5,149 nucleotides of DNA from UBA5177 sp002413265 (lineage in GTDB: Bacteria; Chloroflexota; UBA5177), in the NCBI GenBank assembly GCA_036752825.1, contig DAIORV010000153.1, positions 1-5,149 of the forward strand, read 5' to 3'. The position numbers and the translations under genes were made by a program. The notes below the pieces were generated by a model, which saw nothing but the letters and a program-made list of their open reading frames with translations, did not search any database and was not told where the DNA came from. Shown piece after piece: positions 1 through 5,149 of this stretch; within the stretch, counting starts at the first letter, position 1, and every line of letters begins with the position of its first letter.

Positions 1-1
1 T

Positions 2-307
2 GTCCTGTCCAACGGCGACATCAGCGTTGACTTCTTCTGCAACGGCACCAGCGGCAAGCAGTCCATCATCATCGACTCGTCGCTGAATCGGATTGCCCAG
101 GTACCCTCGCAGCCCCTGCCCGCCTCAGTGACGACCGTGGCTGGGACGTTCCCGGGGCTAGAGGTCGACCTCCAGAGTGACCTCGCCGGCGCAACAGCCG
201 ATGGGCAGTACGTACTGCGCTGGGAGACGTTGCCGGGCAACGACGATCAGCCACGAACGAGCTACCCGACTGGCGGGAGCACTCTGCAGGTGATTTTGCT
301 CCACTAA
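2..307 (+). CDS. C-terminal part of an unrecognised protein (5' truncated by window edge)
   Basis: The frame starting at base 2 is open from the window edge to a TAA at 305-307, giving about 101 residues of a longer protein. Codons carry mostly G or C in the third position, as expected for a real actinobacterial gene, and a strong hairpin follows 10 bases after the stop. The tail has alternating hydrophobic and polar residues typical of beta strands (for example QYVLRWETLPG near the end, and a final LQVILLH). It also has many Ser, Thr, Gly and Asn residues and a single Cys, and no membrane segment. This would fit a beta-rich, possibly secreted or surface domain, but that is inference. I do not recognise the family, and the catalytic or signal-peptide end lies outside the window. 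Confidence 0.75.
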   Translation, partial: VLSNGDISVDFFCNGTSGKQSIIIDSSLNRIAQVPSQPLPASVTTVAGTFPGLEVDLQSDLAGATADGQYVLRWETLPGNDDQPRTSYPTGGSTLQVILLH

Positions 308-317
308 CGGCAAAACG

Positions 318-348
318 GAACGGCCCCGGCTTGCCGCCGGGGCCGTTC
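318..348 (+). terminator. GC-rich intrinsic-type terminator hairpin
   Basis: A 13-bp perfect stem (318-330 with 336-348) encloses the five-base loop TTGCC. It begins 10 bases after the stop of the upstream gene. The stem is almost entirely G/C and is followed only by a short T-containing stretch (TT, then CAAG), so it lacks the long U-run of the classic E. coli type. Such U-poor hairpins are common gene ends in Actinobacteria. It separates the upstream unit from the esterase gene. Confidence 0.8.
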
Positions 349-397
349 TTCAAGTGGCCCTTTTGACCGCACCCATACATGGAAGGAAATACCGTGT

Positions 398-411
398 CCA
401 CGATCTCGTGG
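398..411. promoter_or_regulatory. Palindrome in the esterase leader, possible operator
   Basis: CCACGA and TCGTGG form a perfect 6-bp inverted repeat separated by two bases. It lies 50 bp upstream of the chosen ATG of the esterase gene and downstream of the terminator. The position and compact dyad suit a repressor site or a small hairpin in the 5' leader. No regulator gene is visible in the window, and no convincing -35/-10 pair could be placed around it, so the role is inferred from position alone. Confidence 0.25.
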
Positions 412-461
412 TTCGATACGCTCGACATCCGCTTCCCCATGCGATCAGAGGAGCTCATTCC

Positions 462-1649
462 ATGATTCACGGTCACGTTGCGCCAGGCTTCGAGGCGATC
501 GCCGATGCCTTCGAGCGCGGACAATCGGACGATCCCGGTGGCGCCCAGCTGTGCGTCTATCAAGGGGGGAGCATGGTCGTCGATCTGTGGACAGGCTCCG
601 ACCCTGAAACTGGTGTCGCAATCGACGGCGACTCCCTTTTCGTGTTGTGGTCCACGACCAAAGGCATGGTCGCGATCATCGCGGCGTTGCTCATCGAAGA
701 AGGCCAGCTTGACCCCGATGAGCCGGTGTCACATATGTGGCCAGAATTCGGCGTTCGCGGTAAGGATCAGACGACCGTTGCCCACTTCCTCAGCCATGCA
801 GCTGGTCTTCCCTTCTTTCCCTCTGCGGCGGGGATCGAGAGTCGCGACTTACCCAATTGGGCTCGGTGCATTGAGGCGCTAGCCACCGCCGAACCGCTAT
901 GGGAACCAGGGACCGCGTCGTGGTACCACCCATTCACCTTCGGCTATCTCAACGGTGAGGTCATACGCCGAGTGACAGGCAAAAGCGTGAGCGAACTGCT
1001 CGCTGAGCGAATCGCCAAACCGCTAGGAGTCGACTTCTGGATCGGTGGCCTCCCGGCCGATCGCGAGACCGACGTCACGCACCGCAATCGCATGAACCAG
1101 CTGTCCTCCACCAGTCCTGCCGAATTGTGGTCACAACACGGAGTGGATCTCTCTGACCCAGTGGTCCGGGAGCTCCTCGAGGAGGTGCAGTCGATTCCCG
1201 ACATGGTCGAGTTTCTCAACAGCGCTGAGGGGCACCAGATGGAATTCGGTGGGGCGGGCGGAATCGCCAGCGCACGTTCGGTGGCAAAGATCTACGCCGC
1301 CACCATTGGTGAGATCGACCACATTCGGCTGCTCTCGCCACAGACGGTTGAGTTCGTGACCCAGCCACGCACCGTGGGCTTGGGCCCCGTTCCTCAACTG
1401 GCTACCGTGCCCAACCAAAAGATTGCCGAGTTCGGGCTGGGATTCTGGTTGGGCTCCCAATTCGCGAGCGGACGATTCGCATCCGGGGGAACCTTCGGGC
1501 ACCCCGGAGCGGGCGGAAACATCGGGTTCGCGGACCCCGAATCGAACATGGCCGTTGCATACACGTGCACCGGGATGTACTCGGACGACTCGCGACCGGA
1601 CCCGCGCATGGGGTGGGCTGAGCCGCTCGCCGATTTGGCCGGCGCATAG
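462..1649 (+). CDS. Serine beta-lactamase-fold esterase / class C-like hydrolase (LipP/EstB-type)
   Basis: This 395-aa protein belongs to the beta-lactamase/penicillin-binding-protein-like family (Pfam Beta-lactamase), close in size and layout to mycobacterial LipP/LipL and bacterial EstB esterases. The visible motifs are S64-T-T-K67 (nucleophile serine and base lysine, in LWSTTKG), Y155 in WYHPFTFGYLNGEVIRR (the tyrosine of the second motif), and G346-H347-P-G-A-G-G, which replaces the KTG box. The HxG form is typical of esterase members rather than true beta-lactamases, so ester hydrolysis is more likely than antibiotic resistance; the substrate is unknown. There is no signal peptide, so it is probably cytoplasmic. 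The ATG at 462 is preferred because AGAGGAG (447-453) lies eight bases upstream and the resulting length matches relatives. The frame is open back to a GTG at 354, but those 36 residues look unlike the family and have no ribosome site. It stands alone after the terminator. Confidence 0.9.
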   Translation: MIHGHVAPGFEAIADAFERGQSDDPGGAQLCVYQGGSMVVDLWTGSDPETGVAIDGDSLFVLWSTTKGMVAIIAALLIEEGQLDPDEPVSHMWPEFGVRGKDQTTVAHFLSHAAGLPFFPSAAGIESRDLPNWARCIEALATAEPLWEPGTASWYHPFTFGYLNGEVIRRVTGKSVSELLAERIAKPLGVDFWIGGLPADRETDVTHRNRMNQLSSTSPAELWSQHGVDLSDPVVRELLEEVQSIPDMVEFLNSAEGHQMEFGGAGGIASARSVAKIYAATIGEIDHIRLLSPQTVEFVTQPRTVGLGPVPQLATVPNQKIAEFGLGFWLGSQFASGRFASGGTFGHPGAGGNIGFADPESNMAVAYTCTGMYSDDSRPDPRMGWAEPLADLAGA

Positions 1650-1654
1650 GGTTC

Positions 1655-1756
1655 ACGACGGAACAGATTGTCGCCACGTTGCGTGAAGCGGTGAAGTTGC
1701 GGGCGCAGGAGCTGCAGATCCCGGGGCCGCCGAGTGTAGCGGTGGTTCCTGACTAG
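1655..1756 (+). pseudogene. Possible 3' remnant of a lost gene (33 codons)
   Basis: Immediately after the esterase stop, a different frame reads as a plausible protein tail. It includes EQIVATLREAVKLRAQEL followed by QIPGPPSVAVVPD and a TAG at 1754-1756. The codons are G/C-rich in the third position, the first part would be an amphipathic helix, and the Pro/Gly turn followed by a short strand looks like a natural C-terminus. In this frame a TGA at 1619-1621 closes the upstream side. No ATG is present and only internal TTG/GTG codons could start it, without a ribosome site. It is therefore best read as the end of a deleted gene. The family is not recognised, and chance cannot be excluded for so short a piece. 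Confidence 0.3.
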
Positions 1757-2221
1757 CGGTGAAGAAGGTCGTCGAGAGGTCGAAAAACAAGCAGTGCTCA
1801 AGAAATCCCGTGCCCACATTTCACCCACACGTGGAGAAACATCGTGGTCAACACCTGTCATCGAGGTCGCGCCCAGTCACCAGTGTTTTGGCGGGATTTC
1901 GGCGACATCCGCATAGTTCCGGGGAGACGACCTTCGACTACGGAACAATCGGTCAGGAGCGCAAAGCAGCGAAGCCAACACGCAACAACGGGGGACTGCC
2001 CGGGGAGAGCCGTAATCGGGTGGGCCTCACGGAGCAGACAACTCGGCGCTTGTCCACGAGCTTCAGCGGTGGCTCGGTTCCGACCGCGACTCGGCTCTCA
2101 CCGGCGTTCGGACGCCCCCAGGGGATCGCAGATCGGGCATACGAGGCGGGGTGTCCGTTTGCTCACGGTGGGGGTAGTGGAGTGTCAGGGGCCGGCGGGA
2201 TACTCAGGGAGGATCTGAAGA

Positions 2222-2226
2222 AAGGA
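2222..2226 (+). promoter_or_regulatory. Ribosome binding site of the RidA-like gene
   Basis: AAGGA (within GAAGAAAGGA) lies seven bases upstream of the ATG at 2234. It supports that start, which also gives the N-terminus expected for the family. Confidence 0.7.
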
Positions 2227-2233
2227 CACCACC

Positions 2234-2640
2234 ATGACCGCTCAACCCACACCGGTCGACCCCCCACAGCTGCCTCATAGCCCCGCCTTCGCGCACGGCA
2301 TGATCGTTCCCGCTGGTCCGACGCTGTACGTCGGTGGGCAGAACGGAACGGACAATACTGGCGCGCTGCTCGACGGGCTTGAAGCGCAGACGGAGCAGGC
2401 CATGCGCAACGTGCTCGCCGTGCTCGCTGAGGCCGGGACTGGCCCCGAGTATGTTGCCAAACTGACGATCTATCTCGCCGCCGGAGTCGACCCGGGTCGG
2501 CCTACGCCGCAACCCGTTCGGTATGGGGTGACCGCCGCACCGCCGTCACTGTCCTTGCTGTCACACCAGCGCGACCGGGCGCTCTCGTCGAGATCGAGGC
2601 AGTAGCTATGCTCCCTGATCATTCAGGGACTACCCGTTAG
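2234..2640 (+). pseudogene. RidA/YjgF-family protein, frameshifted
   Basis: RidA-family proteins are small trimeric enzymes, many of which hydrolyse reactive enamine/imine intermediates from amino-acid metabolism. From the ATG at 2234 the sequence follows the family: LYVGGQNGTD (31-40), a helix with EQAMRNVLAVLAEAG, then VAKLTIYLAAGVDPG (74-88). The original frame then becomes unlike any RidA protein (RPTPQPVRYG...) and stops at 2605. The family sequence resumes in the next frame as SAYAATRSVWGDRRTAVTVL, then ARPGALVEIEAVAML, and stops with TAG at 2638-2640. Restoring one base at about 2494-2497 gives 135 aa, the usual length. The final strand contains VEIEA, conserved in the family, with R114 close to where the substrate-binding Arg of E. 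coli RidA falls. As written, the protein would lose its C-terminal strands and active-site residues. The loss lies in a CCCGGG run, so a sequencing or assembly error is a real alternative. Confidence 0.88.
2612..2629. terminator. Short hairpin at the end of the RidA-like gene
   Basis: TCCCTGA and TCAGGGA form a perfect 7-bp stem around the four-base loop TCAT. It overlaps the last codons of the frame-restored RidA reading. No T-run follows, so termination is only one reading; it could also be a dyad protein-binding site. Confidence 0.35.
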
Positions 2641-2644
2641 CCGG

Positions 2645-2698
2645 ACCCTGAGCAGGACGGTCTCCCACAGCCAAGCGCCCAGGTCCGTAGATCAGGGT
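2645..2698. repeat. Inverted repeats downstream of the RidA-like gene
   Basis: ACCCTGA (2645-2651) is complementary to TCAGGGT (2692-2698), a 7-bp arm pair with a 40-base interior. An overlapping alternative pairs CGGAC-CTG (2642-2650, one bulged C) with CAGGTCCG (2680-2687). Both reuse the CCCTGA/TCAGGG words of the hairpin at 2612-2629. It may be a structured 3' region between the two convergent genes, but no known RNA family is recognised. Confidence 0.25.
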
Positions 2699-2705
2699 TC
2701 GAAGC

Positions 2706-2831
2706 ATGGTCATGTCAACGGATGCTGCTCCAACGGCCGACCGTGATGACGAGTCGCACTGTGCCTGCAGCGCTCCTAATTTCAGCGCGCGAAGCCGAAG
2801 ATATTGCACAGGACGCGAGCTGCGAGCCTAA
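2706..2831 (+). CDS. Possible small Cys-containing protein or truncated N-terminus (41 aa)
   Basis: An ATG at 2706 (or a second ATG at 2712) opens a 41-codon frame ending with TAA at 2829-2831. CAGGG at 2693-2697 lies eight bases upstream of the first ATG and could serve as a ribosome site. The product begins MVMSTDAAPTADRDDESH, the kind of acidic, Ala/Thr-rich N-terminus often seen in actinobacterial proteins. It continues with a CAC pair and another Cys, and becomes Arg-rich. The abrupt change suggests the start of a gene whose remainder was replaced, but it could equally be a chance ORF. It ends 15 bases from the convergent DUF4209 gene. No homologue is recognised. Confidence 0.22.
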   Translation: MVMSTDAAPTADRDDESHCACSAPNFSARSRRYCTGRELRA

Positions 2832-2845
2832 ACTCCGCATCAGAT

Positions 2846-4576
2846 TTACTCGCTTGTTTCCGCAGGGGTAGCCGTCTCTGCCAATGGCACCGGGACCAGT
2901 GCGAGATGCAGCGCCGCAACGATCGTGAGGGCAGCTTGATGTCCGCCCACTTCCTCTACGAAGCCGTGAGCCAGTTCGTTGCGGAAGTTCGAGCCAAACT
3001 GGCTCACGAGAAACGTCTTGAGGAAGCGATACCAGGACTCATCGAGATGAAGCTCCAGTGCTCGAAGAATGCCTCCAAGCTGCGGATATTGTCCACGGTC
3101 GTGTCCTTGCTGAATCCTGAATTGAAGCTCACCAGCCGCCGCCAGCCGAGCCCGCGCCAAGGTTTCAATCCGAGGCATTGTCATCGTGGCAGCCTCTTCA
3201 TAGTTCGTCGCGTGAAACGCCTCAAGAGCCTTGGCGATGGTTGTGGCCGTACCTGCACTGACATGGTCTTCGGCCCCGATTAGCTCGATCAATTCGTCTC
3301 GGGTTGGCGTGAACTTCGTCATCAGCGCGTCAAAGATCCGCGCGAAGCCATCCATCGCCAGCGCCATGTGGAGGTTCTCAGTTCGGGCGAGCTTTTCGTC
3401 GGCCCGTTCCTCGTCATTCGTTGCGGTGTAGCGGGACAGGGCGTCTTCGCCGATGTGCTTAACAGTGAAGATGTCGATGGCCGGTGCTGCCTTCGACGTA
3501 TTCGTTGAAATCGTCCTGTTAGAAGCAATGTCACCTGTCGGAGAAGCATCATTTACGAGCAGACGGAGAGCTTCGGCCAGACTGGCTTGCTCGGTGTAGC
3601 GCCCAACGTGTGCCTTGAGCGCACCGGCTGGCATGGTCACGGTGAAGCTCAGTTTGTTAAGTCCCAGTTCGTCGAGTGACATCCCCTGCATTTCAGCAAC
3701 AGCCGTTTTGAGGAGATCGGTAAGTCCATAGCTCGTTGCGAGCTGAGCCGCTTCTTCCAGATTCACCATACGAATCAAGCCTGGGAAGAGATCAGCCTGG
3801 GCGAGGTAGGCCTGCACATGTTCTCGCTGCAACTGGGTGTGTCGAAAATCCACGCCTCTCACGAGGCTGCGCTGGATACGAATGGTCTCGCCAGTCAAGC
3901 GACCGTCTGGATAGGCGGCGCGAGCCTTTTCGAGAAGCTCGGGGAGTTGCGGGTGGTGCGGAACATCGGCAGCGAGCACCTCAATCGCGTGAAGGGCGAC
4001 ACCTGGCTCGGGGTTATCTCTCTGCGCGAGGCTGTCCAACGCGATAGAAATGAGCGGCACGTGGACGAGTTCGGCGGCAGCGCCATCCTTCATGCGGCGA
4101 GAGAGATCGAGTGACCAGTGCAGACAATTGAGGCGCAGGATTCGTCCCCCGGTACCAATGCCAACGGCCAGGTATGCCGCTGCAGCAGCTCGTCCGTGAT
4201 CGCCAACGTTGCCATGTCGAAGTTCAAAAAGCAGATGGTGAAGACGTGCCTTCGACGCGGCTCCCCTTGAACGCTCGGCGACGTCGCTCCACAGCAACGC
4301 GACTTCCGCTGGTACCTCCCCAAGCGGCAGCGGATATTCGAACTGGTCGGTCGTGAGATGCGGGCCGAAAGGCGGAGTGTTCTTTGGATCATCGCCGACG
4401 CGTCGGGCAAGGTCATAGTCGAAGGCGGTCATAAGCCATCCGGATTGCAAGTCCTTCGTCTCTTCTGAACGCTTACGCAGGCTGGCGCTAATGAAAAGCC
4501 ACTCGGTAGCGCTCGCTTCGATCTCAGCAAACGTAGCGATTAGCTCGTCAGACGCACGAGGTTCGGGAAGCTCCAT
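2846..4576 (-). CDS. DUF4209 domain protein with HEPN-like RNxxxHG motif, putative RNA-targeting protein
   Basis: This 576-aa protein ends in a region matching the DUF4209 signature. TMPRIETLARARLAAAGE at about 466-483 fits the conserved P-x-x-E-x-x-x-R helix. It is followed by LGGILRALELHLDE and then N530-F-R532-N533-E-L-A-H537-G538. The R-N-x3-H-G motif defines DUF4209 and also fits the Rx4-6H active site of HEPN ribonucleases; from memory, the human RNA-degradation-associated protein ERMARD carries the same domain. RNase activity is inferred. The N-terminal part (about 1-340) is mostly alpha-helical and Leu/Ala-rich, joined by a Ser/Thr/Asn-rich linker at about 344-365. There is no signal peptide, membrane span, ATPase or nuclease motif. 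The start is fixed by an in-frame TAA four codons upstream of the ATG, and no ribosome site is present. It is the only minus-strand gene, convergent with the RidA-like gene, and parts have only 52-55% G+C. Transfer and a defence role are plausible but unproven. Confidence 0.85.
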   Translation of the reverse strand: MELPEPRASDELIATFAEIEASATEWLFISASLRKRSEETKDLQSGWLMTAFDYDLARRVGDDPKNTPPFGPHLTTDQFEYPLPLGEVPAEVALLWSDVAERSRGAASKARLHHLLFELRHGNVGDHGRAAAAAYLAVGIGTGGRILRLNCLHWSLDLSRRMKDGAAAELVHVPLISIALDSLAQRDNPEPGVALHAIEVLAADVPHHPQLPELLEKARAAYPDGRLTGETIRIQRSLVRGVDFRHTQLQREHVQAYLAQADLFPGLIRMVNLEEAAQLATSYGLTDLLKTAVAEMQGMSLDELGLNKLSFTVTMPAGALKAHVGRYTEQASLAEALRLLVNDASPTGDIASNRTISTNTSKAAPAIDIFTVKHIGEDALSRYTATNDEERADEKLARTENLHMALAMDGFARIFDALMTKFTPTRDELIELIGAEDHVSAGTATTIAKALEAFHATNYEEAATMTMPRIETLARARLAAAGELQFRIQQGHDRGQYPQLGGILRALELHLDESWYRFLKTFLVSQFGSNFRNELAHGFVEEVGGHQAALTIVAALHLALVPVPLAETATPAETSE

Positions 4577-4582
4577 GTCGTC

Positions 4583-4588
4583 AGCTTA
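4583..4588 (-). promoter_or_regulatory. Candidate -10 box for a leaderless DUF4209 transcript
   Basis: On the minus strand TAAGCT, which fits the actinobacterial TANNNT -10 pattern, ends six bases before the ATG at 4576. This spacing would place the transcription start on or next to the A of the ATG. The gene lacks a recognisable ribosome site, and leaderless mRNAs are common in Mycobacteriales, so the two observations agree. No good -35 box is present at the expected distance. The same TAA is the in-frame stop that limits the reading frame. Confidence 0.3.
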
Positions 4589-4704
4589 TTGGCGACCACG
4601 CTTGGGGCGTCGCGCAATCCCTTGTTCCGCGAGAGCTGCAAAGGGTCCGAGTGTCGCCTCGGGTGCATCCTTCGATCATGAGGTCGAGCGTGGCATGATT
4701 GCCG

Positions 4705-4719
4705 CGACCGCAGCGGTCG
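4705..4719. repeat. 15-bp palindrome upstream of the DUF4209 gene, possible operator
   Basis: CGACCGC and GCGGTCG flank a single central A, forming a perfect 7-bp dyad. It lies about 130 bp upstream of the DUF4209 start. The one-base spacer favours a dimeric protein-binding site over an RNA hairpin. No regulator gene is present in the window. Confidence 0.3.
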
Positions 4720-4776
4720 GCGAATGAGGGTGCGGGAACAGAAAATTTGGCTTCCATCATTTGGTGAGTCGGAATC

Positions 4777-4810
4777 GACCGTCCCAGCTCGGCCCACAAG
4801 ACGGACGGTC
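4777..4810. repeat. Inverted repeat with 8-bp arms
   Basis: GACCGTCC (4777-4784) is the exact complement of GGACGGTC (4803-4810), with 18 bases between them. It lies between the divergent genes. It could be a hairpin or a pair of opposed half-sites. No T-run follows on either strand, so a terminator is not supported. Confidence 0.3.
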
Positions 4811-4852
4811 AGCGCGACGCGTCTTTGCTACCTGTGAAGCTTGATCGGATCA

Positions 4853-4882
4853 TCGACGCCCCCTCTAACCGTCGCGGATAAT
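4853..4882 (+). promoter_or_regulatory. Candidate SigA-type promoter for the membrane-protein gene
   Basis: TCGACG (4853-4858, four of six bases of TTGACA) and GATAAT (4877-4882, five of six bases of TATAAT) are separated by 18 bases. Transcription would start near 4889, leaving a leader of roughly 110 bases before the GTG at 5003. It is the best -35/-10 pair I found in the window. Confidence 0.4.
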
Positions 4883-5002
4883 CCCCCGCCGTCCCGCAAT
4901 GTGTCGCTCTATCCCTCGCGATCTATGTCCGTCCTGTGTCCGACAGATACCCTGGGCGCAGTGGATCGGCGCCATGAGTCGGTCGAGGGTAAGCTGGGAG
5001 AC

Positions 5003-5149
5003 GTGACTAGTCGCACCGGGCGCATCCCCCTGATCACCGTCGGCGTGATCGCCCTGATCCTTGGTGGAGTGTTTGCCGGGCAAGGCATGAATCTGATCCC
5101 GGGAAGTTTCATGACAGGTAGCCGCATGTGGCTTTCCATCGGGCTCATC
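5003..5149 (+). CDS. Small hypothetical actinobacterial membrane protein (3' truncated by window edge)
   Basis: From the GTG at 5003 the frame is open to the window end (49 codons). A short basic N-terminus (VTSRTGR) is followed by a clear membrane helix at about 8-26 (IPLITVGVIALILGGVFAG). Then comes a loop containing IPGSFMTGSRMW, and the start of a second hydrophobic segment. This layout matches a group of small two-helix membrane proteins of unknown function that I recall from Mycobacteriales. GGGAG (4996-5000) lies only two bases before the GTG, an unusually short gap. The frame is also open upstream to GTG 4961 and ATG 4925, but those codons add a polar stretch unlike the family. The right end and any partner genes lie outside the window. 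Confidence 0.72.
   Translation, partial: MTSRTGRIPLITVGVIALILGGVFAGQGMNLIPGSFMTGSRMWLSIGLI

Larger units (their letters stand above)
1650..2233. other. Long stretch without an intact gene; decayed coding scraps
   Basis: These 584 bases separate the esterase from the RidA-like gene. The open frames present (for example 1759-2280 on plus, which runs into the RidA gene) have erratic codon use and Arg/Ser/Pro/Gly-rich translations typical of chance ORFs. Two short pieces read more like protein: 1655-1756, and 2016-2177. Both lack a credible start and are described separately. The last 60 bases contain the ribosome site and probably the promoter of the RidA-like gene. I see no tRNA, transposase or CRISPR repeat. 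Confidence 0.55.
4577..5002. other. Divergent intergenic region
   Basis: These 426 bases lie between the divergent DUF4209 gene and the small membrane-protein gene. Open frames here (for example 4581-4799 minus) translate to Arg/Cys/Thr-rich sequences without family features, and I treat them as chance. The region holds two inverted repeats, an A/T-rich patch at 4739-4763, and a promoter-like pair at 4853-4882 facing right. It is long for an actinobacterial intergenic region, so a small RNA or decayed gene could be present, but none is recognised. Confidence 0.5.

Noticed and set aside
363..392. TTGACC as a -35 box for the esterase
   Set aside because: No acceptable -10 hexamer occurs 16-18 bases downstream; the best candidates match only two or three consensus positions.
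354..461. N-terminal extension of the esterase from the GTG at 354
   Set aside because: No ribosome site is present at 354, the 36 added residues do not resemble the family, and the stretch contains a palindrome and follows directly on the terminator. ATG 462 has a good ribosome site.
462..1649. True class C beta-lactamase conferring resistance
   Set aside because: The third motif is HPG rather than KTG and there is no export signal, which fits an esterase-type member better.
1759..2280. 173-codon plus-strand ORF
   Set aside because: Its codon use and Arg/Ser/Gly-rich composition look random, and it runs through the ribosome site and start of the RidA-like gene in another frame.
2690..2712. 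GGTTCGAA resembling a tRNA T-loop
   Set aside because: The flanking bases do not form the 5-bp T stem, and no acceptor, D or anticodon arm can be placed around it.
2770..2845. Terminator for the DUF4209 gene (GCGCT/AGCGC arms at about 2769-2790)
   Set aside because: The stem is only 5 bp and no T-run follows on the minus strand.
2655..4810. GGACGGTC at 2655-2662 and 4803-4810 as direct repeats bounding an inserted element
   Set aside because: A shared 8-mer is expected by chance between regions of this size, and no integrase, transposase or longer repeat supports it.

Overview
This window looks like chromosomal DNA from a high-GC actinobacterium. Mycobacteriales (Gordonia, Rhodococcus or Mycobacterium relatives) is the best guess, but the genus cannot be fixed from this sequence. 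The reasons are the G/C-rich third positions in most genes, GTG starts, a LipP-like member of the serine beta-lactamase/esterase family, and a small membrane protein of a type common in these genera.

Layout, left to right. (1) Positions 2-307 hold the 3' end of an unrecognised plus-strand gene, closed by a strong GC-rich hairpin at 318-348. (2) Positions 462-1649 hold an intact beta-lactamase-fold esterase of 395 aa with all three catalytic motifs. A 14-bp palindrome lies in its leader. (3) Positions 1650-2233 contain no intact gene, only at least one coding-like scrap (1655-1756) that looks like the tail of a lost gene. (4) Positions 2234-2640 hold a RidA/YjgF-family gene whose second half continues in another frame. 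One base appears to be missing near 2497, so it is a pseudogene or carries a sequence error. (5) Positions 2641-2845 are mostly non-coding, with inverted repeats and one weak small ORF. (6) Positions 2846-4576, minus strand, hold a large 576-aa protein with a C-terminal DUF4209-type RNxxxHG motif, which is an HEPN-RNase-like signature. It is the only gene on that strand and is somewhat richer in A/T than its neighbours. (7) Positions 4577-5002 are intergenic, with two inverted repeats and a promoter-like pair facing right. (8) Positions 5003-5149 hold the start of a small membrane protein cut by the window edge.

The genes do not form an obvious pathway. The esterase and the RidA gene are separate plus-strand units, and the DUF4209 gene converges on the RidA gene. 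The most interesting element is the stand-alone DUF4209/HEPN-like gene. It may be an RNA-targeting protein acquired by transfer, with defence as one possible role. It has no recognisable protein partner, may be transcribed without a leader, and sits beside decayed sequence and a broken gene, as expected in an accessory patch between conserved genes.
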